Positions 23,350 through 29,910 of a stretch of DNA of 47,143 bases are shown piece after piece. Every line of letters starts with the position of its first letter. The first letter of the stretch is position 1. The stretch is from an uncultured Agathobaculum sp. (lineage in GTDB: Bacteria; Bacillota; Clostridia; Oscillospirales; Butyricicoccaceae), in assembly GCF_944380975.1 (NCBI RefSeq), contig NZ_CALWJK010000011.1, positions 1 to 47,143 on the forward strand, written 5' to 3'. Below the pieces are notes generated by a model. The model saw nothing but the letters and a program-made list of their open reading frames with translations, was not told the DNA's origin and made no database searches. The translations under genes and the position numbers were made by a program.

Positions 23350-25056
23350 ATGGACGTCCGCAAACTGGACGACCTGTTGGCGCAGGGCCGCAGTATTTTC
23401 GAAATGAAGATTGCTGTGGCCTACTACGCCCGCGTGTCGACCGACAAAGACGAGCAGCTGAACAGTTTGGAAAATCAGCAGCGCTTCTATGAAGAATATA
23501 TCCGCAACAACCAAAATTGGACGTTTGCAGGCGGCTATGTAGACGAGGGTATTTCCGGTACTTCGGTTGCCAAACGTGAGCAGTTTTTGCAGATGATCGA
23601 AGATGCGGAGACCGGACAGTTTGATTTGATTGTCACAAAGGAGATCAGCCGATTTGCCCGGAACACACTGGACAGCATTCGATATACGCGTGAACTGCTT
23701 CGTCACGGTGTCGGCGTGTTTTTCCAAAATGACAATATCAATACCTTTGATAAAGATGCTGAACTGCGGCTGACTATCATGTCTTCCATTGCGCAGGACG
23801 AGGTGCGTAAACTGTCCGAACGCACGCGGTTTGGTTTCAAACGGGCGCAGGAAAACAGCGTGCTGCTGGGGCAGAACAATTTATTCGGCTATAATAAGGT
23901 GGATGGCAGACTCGAGATCGTAGAGCCTGAAGCGGAAATCGTTCGTGAGGTGTTTGAACGGTATGTTGCCGGCGAACTGGGGTTGCGCGCGATTGCTAAC
24001 GATCTGGACCGCCGGGGCATCACGGGAAAGCAGGGGAAAGCGATCACATATTCCACTCTATACGGAATGATCCGCAATCCCAAATACAAAGGATTTTATG
24101 CGGGACGCCGATATGCAACCCGGGATTATCGTGATGGCCGCAGCTATCGGCTGGACGCGAACAAGTGGATTGTACACGAGGACAAAAAGGTACCTGCGAT
24201 TGTCCCGGAACCGCTTTGGGAGGAGGCGAATCGCCTGCTGGCAGAGCGCGGCAAAACGATGAAACGGCATGCGCAGGCGTCACAGAACCGCTATGCTTAT
24301 AGCGGCAAGCTGATCTGTGCCAAACATGGCACGACGTTTCACCGGCATGTCTATAAGAGTAAGCGCAGGGGAGAGGTCGAGTGCTGGAACTGCAAGTTAT
24401 ACCGGCTCAAGGGGAAACAGAGCGGATGCAGTTCTCCGACGATTTATAGCAGTGAGTTGGATCGGGTGCTATCCCGCGTATTCGAGCGGGTGATTGACGA
24501 AAAGTCCGAAGCCATGCAGGAATATATACAGAATCTGAAAGATTTTGCAGAACAGCAGGATCACCGTGCGGAACTGGAACGGTTGACGCAGAAGATCGAT
24601 GCGCGGACGGCTAAAAAGGAAAAGTTGCTTGAGCTTGTGCTGGACGGTGCGCTCTCCAATGAGGAGTTCAAACGGCGCAATGAGCAGTATAATGAGCAGC
24701 TGGAGGAATTGGAACAGCAGCGCAATGCGTTGCAGAATGCCGGACAGGATTTGGCAGCGCGCATCAAGCGGGTGGAGAAGCTTTCGAAAACAATTGAGCA
24801 GCAGTGGAACGCGCATTGTGGTTTCCCCCGTGAGATGTCCAAGGCATTGGTCGATCATATTGTGGTAGATGCAGATGAAACCAATACCAAAATTTATCTG
24901 GATATCTGCTTGACCATGGGCAAGGAATATCGTGTGGAATATGAAAAGTCCAAAAGCCGAAATCAAGTCCTTTCGTTTGAGGAAATCCATATTTCACAGG
25001 CGCAGGTGTCCCGCTTGGAAAAGGGGGCGCTAGAGCATATTCGAAAGCGCATATGA
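23350..25056 (+). CDS. Large serine recombinase 2, reading into the sigG 3' end
   Basis: A 568-residue recombinase. Catalytic Ser30 lies in YYARVSTDKDEQ, and TKEISRFARNTLDSI carries the arginine motif. A recombinase domain spans about 180-290. A zinc ribbon follows (KLICAKHGTTFHRH, then ECWNCKLYRLKGKQSGC, about 320-365). A long coiled coil covers about 410-485. The start at 23350 follows GAGGAGG; the later Met19 has no site. The last codons run across the attachment site, so the final 18 residues (AQVSRLEKGALEHIRKRI) belong to SigG, and the gene uses the sigG stop codon. In the excised circle the frame would instead continue into 2096-2231 and gain about 42 different residues. It is the probable integrase and excisionase of the 22.9 kb element. 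Confidence 0.93.
   Translation: MDVRKLDDLLAQGRSIFEMKIAVAYYARVSTDKDEQLNSLENQQRFYEEYIRNNQNWTFAGGYVDEGISGTSVAKREQFLQMIEDAETGQFDLIVTKEISRFARNTLDSIRYTRELLRHGVGVFFQNDNINTFDKDAELRLTIMSSIAQDEVRKLSERTRFGFKRAQENSVLLGQNNLFGYNKVDGRLEIVEPEAEIVREVFERYVAGELGLRAIANDLDRRGITGKQGKAITYSTLYGMIRNPKYKGFYAGRRYATRDYRDGRSYRLDANKWIVHEDKKVPAIVPEPLWEEANRLLAERGKTMKRHAQASQNRYAYSGKLICAKHGTTFHRHVYKSKRRGEVECWNCKLYRLKGKQSGCSSPTIYSSELDRVLSRVFERVIDEKSEAMQEYIQNLKDFAEQQDHRAELERLTQKIDARTAKKEKLLELVLDGALSNEEFKRRNEQYNEQLEELEQQRNALQNAGQDLAARIKRVEKLSKTIEQQWNAHCGFPREMSKALVDHIVVDADETNTKIYLDICLTMGKEYRVEYEKSKSRNQVLSFEEIHISQAQVSRLEKGALEHIRKRI
24978..24998 (+). repeat. attR core of element 2
   Basis: This is the right-hand copy of the 21-base core, 18 of 21 identical to 2084-2104. 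The differences fall in wobble positions of the SigG codons (His CAC/CAT, Ser TCG/TCA). The predicted crossover dinucleotide is CA at 24988-24989. The inverted arm GTCCTTTCGTTT at 24967-24978 belongs to the element. Confidence 0.88.
25000..25056 (+). other. sigG: 3' segment of split sigG (recognition helix of region 4.2)
   Basis: These 18 codons and the stop encode AQVSRLEKGALEHIRKRI, the C-terminal end of SigG including the DNA-recognition helix of region 4.2 that reads the -35 element. In the present arrangement it is translated only as the tail of recombinase 2. Joined to the middle segment after ISQ, it restores the expected SigG ending. A strong terminator follows at once. Confidence 0.92.
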
Positions 25057-25066
25057 ACACAAGAAA

Positions 25067-25094
25067 AAGCAGGCCGATTGCGGCCTGCTTTTTT
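25067..25094 (+). terminator. Terminator after sigG
   Basis: The stem AAGCAGGCCG (25067-25076) with its complement at 25081-25090 and the 4-base loop ATTG is followed by six T. It ends the sigG (and recombinase) transcript and, with the A-run on its left, can also serve the convergent gene. Confidence 0.9.
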
Positions 25095-25105
25095 GCATAT
25101 TTCGT

Positions 25106-26257
25106 TTACCGGGTATCGGAAGCGCCGTTGATGGGCGTAGTGCCGTAGGTAATACGTGAGGACGGAATGCCCTGACGGGACATATAGCCGGCCAGTAACT
25201 GCACGGTTTGGGCTGTGTTGCGGCTGTGGTGCAGTTTCACGATCACAGTTGCTGTGGTCTGTGTGAACTGCTGTGCTGTTGTTGCATAGGCACGGGCTGC
25301 GGACTGTGTATCGTCTGCGCAATCAATAGTGGTGTCCCAGAGCCGGTAGCCTGCTCCGGTCAATGCATCGCGCTGCGCCTGTGTCAGCTTGCCGCAACCG
25401 CTCTCATTCGAGACAATACGGGTGGATAGGCCGGTCAAAAAGTTCAGCCGATCGTTAGCGGCAGATAGGGCAGACAGCATGTCCTCTGCGGAAGTTTGGT
25501 CGGTTGCGTCCAGCAGGAGTGCGATCGTATGCCCTTCAGCTGCCATGCGGCGGATCAAATCGTCCGGCCAAGTGGATGTATCGGTGGGTAGGAAAAAGGT
25601 TGCCAGCCGTCCGGCACTCTGTAACGCATCCAAGACAGCCGGTGTTGTATCGGTCGTTGGTGCGCCATAAAAGGTTAAGTACACGCGGGAAGGCTTTTGG
25701 GTGGGCTGCTCTTCCACCTCGGGGATGGGCGGCTCCACCGGCTGCGTGGGCGGCTCTACGGGATTCGTAGGCTCAGAAGGCGTAACGCCGTTATATGCAT
25801 TGATTGCGCTTTCAATGGCGCTGCCTTGGTTGGAGGCAAAAGCGGAATCGCTGGAGGCCGAACCATCTGTGATACGAAGCACTGTTTCACCATAGACAGA
25901 CAGCGTGGAATAACTCAGTCCAAACTTGCCGCAGCACAGCTTGACGGGCACATACACCGTGCCGTTCATGTCATAGGCCGGAGGGGAGTAGCTGTTCAGG
26001 TTCTGGTCATATACATACCCCTCTGCGGTGGAGAAACTGAGGGTTTCCCCGCCATAGGACAGGTTGAGCACATTGTCTTCGCTGGAAGCAGATACGCCCA
26101 GAGAGGAGAACACGCTGTATGGGACATAAAGCTCGCCGCCCAGTCGCGTCGGCATGGTGCTGTCGGACAAGGGGAGCAACGTATCGTTGACCGCGGTTAA
26201 TGTCAATGCGCGGGCTGGTTCAGGAAGTATGACAAGGATAAGCGCTGCACAAAGCAC
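25106..26257 (-). CDS. Secreted copper-amine-oxidase-like / degenerate NodB protein
   Basis: At least 383 residues from a GTG at 26257. Two stalk repeats of the copper amine oxidase N-terminal type lie at about 20-130 (GGELYVPYSVFSSLGV, GTVYVPVKLCCGKFGL), followed by a Pro/Glu linker (160-190) and a NodB-like polysaccharide deacetylase domain (191-375). The signature LTFDDGP is replaced by LTFYGAP, and the His pair normally found in GHxxGNHxxxH is lost (GHTIALLLD), so metal-dependent deacetylation is unlikely. The signal peptide looks cut short at this GTG. The frame continues upstream (RKLKKLLSLV) to a stop without ATG, GTG or TTG, while AAAGGAG lies nine bases before an ATC at 26290, hinting at a rare start codon. 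It converges with sigG. Confidence 0.82.
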   Translation of the reverse strand: MLCAALILVILPEPARALTLTAVNDTLLPLSDSTMPTRLGGELYVPYSVFSSLGVSASSEDNVLNLSYGGETLSFSTAEGYVYDQNLNSYSPPAYDMNGTVYVPVKLCCGKFGLSYSTLSVYGETVLRITDGSASSDSAFASNQGSAIESAINAYNGVTPSEPTNPVEPPTQPVEPPIPEVEEQPTQKPSRVYLTFYGAPTTDTTPAVLDALQSAGRLATFFLPTDTSTWPDDLIRRMAAEGHTIALLLDATDQTSAEDMLSALSAANDRLNFLTGLSTRIVSNESGCGKLTQAQRDALTGAGYRLWDTTIDCADDTQSAARAYATTAQQFTQTTATVIVKLHHSRNTAQTVQLLAGYMSRQGIPSSRITYGTTPINGASDTR

Positions 26258-26374
26258 AAGACTGAGCAGCTTTTTCAGCTTGCGTGGGATACGCGGTCAC
26301 TCCTTTCAGCAAACTATACGAACATATTATATCAAAAAGCAGATGGTTTGTCATCCTTCTTATAAAAAAACGCC

Positions 26375-26402
26375 TTGCTTTATCTTGGCAAAGTGCTATA
26401 AT
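26375..26402 (+). promoter_or_regulatory. Promoter of ilvE
   Basis: TTGCTT (26375-26380) and TATAAT (26397-26402) are separated by 16 bases, about 40 bases upstream of the ilvE start codon. Confidence 0.65.
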
Positions 26403-26442
26403 GAAAGGGTACAAAACCTATAACAGAAAGAGTGAATCCACC

Positions 26443-27510
26443 ATGCTGCAGATCAGAACACAGCTCACAGACCACAAAAAGCCCAAGCCGGATGAAAATA
26501 ATCTGGGTTTCGGCATCTATTATACCGATCATATGCTGGTTATCGACCATGATGAGGAGCAGGGCTGGCATGATGCCCGTATCGTGCCGTATGCGCCGCT
26601 GTCGCTTGATCCTGCGGCGATGGTGCTGCACTATGCGATGGAGTCCTTTGAGGGCATGAAAGCATACCGCACGCCGGACGGCTCGATCCAGCTGTTCCGC
26701 CCGGATAAGAATGCCGAGCGTATGATCAACACCAACCACCGTATGTGCCTGCCCAGCCTGCCGGTTGAGGATTTTGTGCAGGCGGTCAAGGCGTTGGTGT
26801 CGGTCGAGCAGGACTGGGTGCCGCATCAGCCGGGCACCAGCCTGTATATCCGTCCGTTTGTCATTGCGACCGAGCCGCATCTGGGCGTACGTCCCTCCAA
26901 GACCCATCAGTTCATTATCATCTGCTCGCCGGTTGGTGCATACTACTCCACCGGCATCAATCCGGTAAAGATTTTCGTCGAGGATGAGTATACCCGCGCT
27001 TGCCCGGGCGGCACCGGCTTTACCAAGTGCGGTGGTAACTATGCAGCCAGCTTGATCTCTCAGGTCAAGGCGCACGATCTTGGCTATGAGCAGACCCTGT
27101 GGCTGGACGGCGTCGAGCATAAGTATGTCGAGGAAGTCGGCTCGATGAACTGCTTCTTCAAAATTGATGGCACGGTTTATACCGCGCCCTGCGTGGGTAC
27201 GGTTCTGCCGGGCGTAACCCGTATGAGCTGCATCGACCTGCTCAAGCACTGGGGCATTCCGGTATCCGAGGAGCGTCTGCCGATCGTGGACGTTATGCAG
27301 GCATCCAAGGAAGGCAAGCTGGAAGAGGTGTTCGGTACGGGTACGGCTGCGGTCATCTCCCCGGTAGGTGAGCTGCGCTATGAGGGCGATGTAGCCTACA
27401 TCAACAACGGTGAGATCGGCGAAATCACGCACAAGCTGTATGACACGCTGACCGGCATCCAGTGGGGCACGCTGCCTGATGAGCTGGGCTGGACGGTCAA
27501 GGTAGACTGA
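26443..27510 (+). CDS. ilvE: Branched-chain amino acid aminotransferase
   Basis: A 355-residue PLP-dependent class IV aminotransferase. It catalyses the final step of Leu, Ile and Val synthesis (and the first of degradation), with 2-oxoglutarate/glutamate as partner. Motifs include FEGMKAYR near residue 70, RMCLPSLP, and GTGFTKCGGNYAAS (about 190), whose Lys should bind PLP, then SMNCFF and GTAAVISPVG. The long form (about 355 residues) is the type common in Firmicutes. The ATG at 26443 was chosen from domain length; the open frame upstream overlaps the divergent gene. It is monocistronic, with its own promoter and terminator. Confidence 0.94.
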   Translation: MLQIRTQLTDHKKPKPDENNLGFGIYYTDHMLVIDHDEEQGWHDARIVPYAPLSLDPAAMVLHYAMESFEGMKAYRTPDGSIQLFRPDKNAERMINTNHRMCLPSLPVEDFVQAVKALVSVEQDWVPHQPGTSLYIRPFVIATEPHLGVRPSKTHQFIIICSPVGAYYSTGINPVKIFVEDEYTRACPGGTGFTKCGGNYAASLISQVKAHDLGYEQTLWLDGVEHKYVEEVGSMNCFFKIDGTVYTAPCVGTVLPGVTRMSCIDLLKHWGIPVSEERLPIVDVMQASKEGKLEEVFGTGTAAVISPVGELRYEGDVAYINNGEIGEITHKLYDTLTGIQWGTLPDELGWTVKVD

Positions 27511-27532
27511 TAAAGCGTTTTTTGAAAAGGCA

Positions 27533-27570
27533 AACTCCCTTCGACGCGAAATGCGTCGAAGGGAGTTTTG
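27533..27570. terminator. Terminator after ilvE (bidirectional)
   Basis: A 15-bp stem (AACTCCCTTCGACGC at 27533-27547 with 27553-27567) and a 5-base loop are followed by TTTTG. It lies between the convergent ilvE and SLOG-family genes. Confidence 0.88.
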
Positions 27571-27578
27571 CGTTTGGA

Positions 27579-28091
27579 TTAAAAGAGCTGCAATTGTCCG
27601 TCCGCCAGATTGACGATGCGCAGACCGCTTTGCTTCGCCATGCGAACGGTTTGTGCTGTGCCGCCCGGTTTACCGTCAAAATAGCAGATGAGCAGGGAAG
27701 AGGCATCCACCATAAAGCGGTTGCGTGCGGCATAGCATCCGGCGTGATAATTCCGGGAAAGCGCGAATACACGATCCGCGGCAAGCAGGCAATGGTTGAA
27801 GCGGCGCTTCCATTCGGACGGATAGTGGTCCGCCTGATGGTCAAACGGAATTGCGCAGAACAGCTGTATCGGCAGAGTTTCCCGTGCGCGCAGTACCGCT
27901 TCGGCGGCCCATAAATCAAAGCCGGTGGACATGCCGGAAAAGAAACCGGTATAGCCTTGCGCTGCGGCATCTGTGATGGCGCGGGCGAGTGCAGCAGTCA
28001 ATGCATCGACGCGAGGATCGTTCGTGGCAAAAGGCATTTTTTCGACGCGGTAGCCAGAAAAACAGCAGGTTGTGTCACGGCCGGTCTGCAT
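27579..28091 (-). CDS. SLOG-family protein (DUF1273/YpsA-like)
   Basis: A 170-residue protein with CCFSGYR at the N-terminus, a GFFSGMSTGFDLWAAE segment (about 54-69) and a central region (LPIQLFCAIPF, then PSEWKRRFNHCLLAADRVFAL). This is the DUF1273/YpsA subgroup of the SLOG (SMF/DprA/LOG) superfamily, Rossmann-like proteins that probably bind nucleotides or nucleotide-derived ligands. The family role is not settled. I chose the ATG at 28091, since GGAGG lies about eight bases upstream; the ATG at 28097 is right against it. It is divergent from the YihY-family gene. Confidence 0.85.
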   Translation of the reverse strand: MQTGRDTTCCFSGYRVEKMPFATNDPRVDALTAALARAITDAAAQGYTGFFSGMSTGFDLWAAEAVLRARETLPIQLFCAIPFDHQADHYPSEWKRRFNHCLLAADRVFALSRNYHAGCYAARNRFMVDASSLLICYFDGKPGGTAQTVRMAKQSGLRIVNLADGQLQLF

Positions 28092-28221
28092 TTTCATCCC
28101 TCCAAAAAGAACAAATGTTCTATTGTGAACAGTATACCTCACAAAGACGGAAAACGCAAGTTGTAAAGAAGAAAAAAAGCTGGTACAATAATAAAAACTG
28201 CGCTGAAAAGAGGAGGATGCC

Positions 28222-29073
28222 ATGAACGGACAGAACCGCTTTTTCTATTTGGTCAAGCGCATGGTTTATCGATACTTTTCAGATGGCATTCCGCAGGCGG
28301 CAGCAGAATTGTCTTATTTCTTGCTGTTTTCCTTGTTTCCGCTGCTCATCTTTCTTAACGCAGTGCTGGCACGGCTCAATCTTTCGATGGAGGGGATTGA
28401 ACCGGTGCTGGATATGCTTCCGAAAAGCTTGCAGCAGCTGATCGTTTCCTATCTCGACCAGCTTGCGGCAACGCCGCCGGTCAGCCCCATGCTGATCGGC
28501 ATTGGATTGACGTTGTATTTCCTTTCGCGCGCGGTGCGTTCCATGATGCGCACGGTCAACGACATTTACCATGTCGAGGTAGCACGCGGCATGGTTTGGG
28601 ATGTACTGATTTCGTTTGGCATCACGGCAGGGTTTCTGGTATCGGTTGTGTGCAGCTTTGTTTTGGTGGTTGCGGGCAAAGCGCTTATCCGTCTTTTGCC
28701 GCGGGTGGTTCCGATTCCGCAGCCCGTGCTCAATATGACGCACGACGCCAGCTTTTGGGTGATGATCCCATTTATTTTTGTATTTCTGATGTTGTTCAAC
28801 CGTATTGTTCCCAACCTGCATCTAAAGTTCCGAGAGGTATGGCCGGGGGCATTGTTTTCACTGGTGGCATGGCTGCTGGTTTCATGGGGATTTTCGTTCT
28901 ATGTGGACAATATGGCAAGCTATTCCGTGCTGTATGGTTCTCTGGGTGCCATCATTGTGCTGATGCTGTGGCTGTATATCGTCAGCATGATCCTGCTGAT
29001 GGGGCCGCAGCTCAATCATACGTTGGTGGTCATGCGCCTGTATCGGTTGGAAAACCAAAAGCATATTGATTAA
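28222..29073 (+). CDS. YihY/BrkB-family inner membrane protein
   Basis: A 283-residue protein with about six hydrophobic helices and the family hallmarks AAAELSYFLLFSLFPLLIFL near the N-terminus, GIGLTLYFLSRAVRSMMRTVNDIY, and VLYGSLGAIIVLMLWLYI near the C-terminus. The family was once annotated as ribonuclease BN in error; its true role is unknown, perhaps transport or envelope integrity. AGAGGAGG precedes the ATG. The next gene follows after 46 bases. Confidence 0.9.
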   Translation: MNGQNRFFYLVKRMVYRYFSDGIPQAAAELSYFLLFSLFPLLIFLNAVLARLNLSMEGIEPVLDMLPKSLQQLIVSYLDQLAATPPVSPMLIGIGLTLYFLSRAVRSMMRTVNDIYHVEVARGMVWDVLISFGITAGFLVSVVCSFVLVVAGKALIRLLPRVVPIPQPVLNMTHDASFWVMIPFIFVFLMLFNRIVPNLHLKFREVWPGALFSLVAWLLVSWGFSFYVDNMASYSVLYGSLGAIIVLMLWLYIVSMILLMGPQLNHTLVVMRLYRLENQKHID

Positions 29074-29119
29074 ACCGCTTCTGGCGGTTTGTAGATAAAA
29101 ACAAAGGAGGACAAGAAGG

Positions 29120-29746
29120 ATGAAAGTAGTAGCAATCAATGGATCGCCGCGCAAGGGTGGCAACTGCGCGCAAATGCTCGAGGTGCTCGGCGGTGTGCTG
29201 GCGCAGGAGGGCATTGAGTTTGAGGTATGCCAGCCCGGCGCTAAGGTACATCCGTGCATGGCGTGCTATCACTGTCTGGATCACAATACGCTGCGCTGTG
29301 TGCAGGCAGATGACGGTGTCAATGAGATCATTGAGAAATGCATCGAAGCGGACGCGATCGTGCTGGCTTCTCCCGTGTATCATGGCGGCATTGCTGGCAG
29401 CATGAAGTGTGTGATGGACCGCATTATGCTGGCGGCTTGCTGCGGCGAGAATCAGTTTCATCATAAGGTGGGTGCGGCATTGTGTACGCTGCGCCGTTCG
29501 GGCGGCATGGAGACCTATCAGCAGCTGCTCGGCCTGATGGACGCAATGGAGATGGTGCTGGTCACCTCGGATTACTGGAATGCCGTACATGGTGCCGACA
29601 TCGGTGAGTGCAAGCAGGATATTGAAGGTGTGGAAGTGATTGAAAAGCTCGGCCGCAATATTGCATGGATGCTTAAAGTGATTGATAAGGCAGGCATCGC
29701 TCCGCCGGAGACCCATCACCGCACTATGTTTAATTACATCCGTTGA
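29120..29746 (+). CDS. Flavodoxin-fold NADPH-dependent FMN reductase-like protein
   Basis: A 208-residue flavoprotein. The FMN phosphate-binding loop is INGSPRKGGNCAQM at the N-terminus, and ASPVYHGGIAGSMKCVMDR forms the second FMN contact. A cysteine group (CMACYHCLDHNTLRC, about 47-61) resembles the compact cluster motif of iron-sulfur flavoproteins, so it may bind an Fe-S cluster and act in electron transfer in the cytoplasm. A strong AAAGGAGG precedes the start and a terminator follows. Confidence 0.9.
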   Translation: MKVVAINGSPRKGGNCAQMLEVLGGVLAQEGIEFEVCQPGAKVHPCMACYHCLDHNTLRCVQADDGVNEIIEKCIEADAIVLASPVYHGGIAGSMKCVMDRIMLAACCGENQFHHKVGAALCTLRRSGGMETYQQLLGLMDAMEMVLVTSDYWNAVHGADIGECKQDIEGVEVIEKLGRNIAWMLKVIDKAGIAPPETHHRTMFNYIR

Positions 29747-29751
29747 CAGAA

Positions 29752-29783
29752 AAAGGGAAGGCATGGACGGCCTTCCCTTTTTT
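29752..29783 (+). terminator. Terminator after the flavoprotein gene
   Basis: An 11-bp stem (AAAGGGAAGGC at 29752-29762 with 29770-29780) ends in a run of six T. Confidence 0.88.
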
Positions 29784-29839
29784 GATAGGTTAACGAAATA
29801 AAATTCACAGATTATTCACAGGATGTAACCGAATTGACG

Positions 29840-29868
29840 TTGAAGCCTTGCGTATTTCCCGATACAAT
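29840..29868 (+). promoter_or_regulatory. Promoter of citrate synthase
   Basis: TTGAAG (29840-29845) and TACAAT (29863-29868) are 17 bases apart and 42 bases upstream of the start codon. Confidence 0.6.
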
Positions 29869-29910
29869 ATATACATGGGATAGTATATACTGGAAAGGGA
29901 TGGATACTAT

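Larger units (their letters stand above)
2094..24989. mobile_element. 22.9-kb skin-like integrative element (element 2) in sigG
   Basis: The element is bounded by two imperfect copies of a 21-base core. Outside the copies lie the sigG middle segment and the sigG 3' end, which join in frame. Joining the two inner ends gives an attP in which GTCCTTTCGTTT (from 24967-24978) and its exact complement (from 2105-2116) stand 9 bases either side of a CA dinucleotide, as expected for a serine integrase site. The large serine recombinase at 23350-25056 is the likely mover. The cargo includes two toxin-antitoxin pairs, two RecQ-like helicases, a possible Rep protein, an excisionase-like protein, a cell-wall cluster and an amidoligase cluster. 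No capsid, portal, terminase or conjugation genes are seen, so it is neither a recognisable intact phage nor an ICE. Integration in a sporulation sigma gene parallels the B. subtilis skin element in sigK. Confidence 0.9.

Noticed and set aside
2094-24989. Intact prophage or conjugative element
   Set aside because: No capsid, portal, terminase, tail, lysis, relaxase, VirB4 or coupling protein genes are visible, so only a general integrative element is claimed.
26314-26442. N-terminal extension of ilvE upstream of 26443
   Set aside because: It overlaps the promoter and has no similarity to the family; the length from 26443 is already typical.
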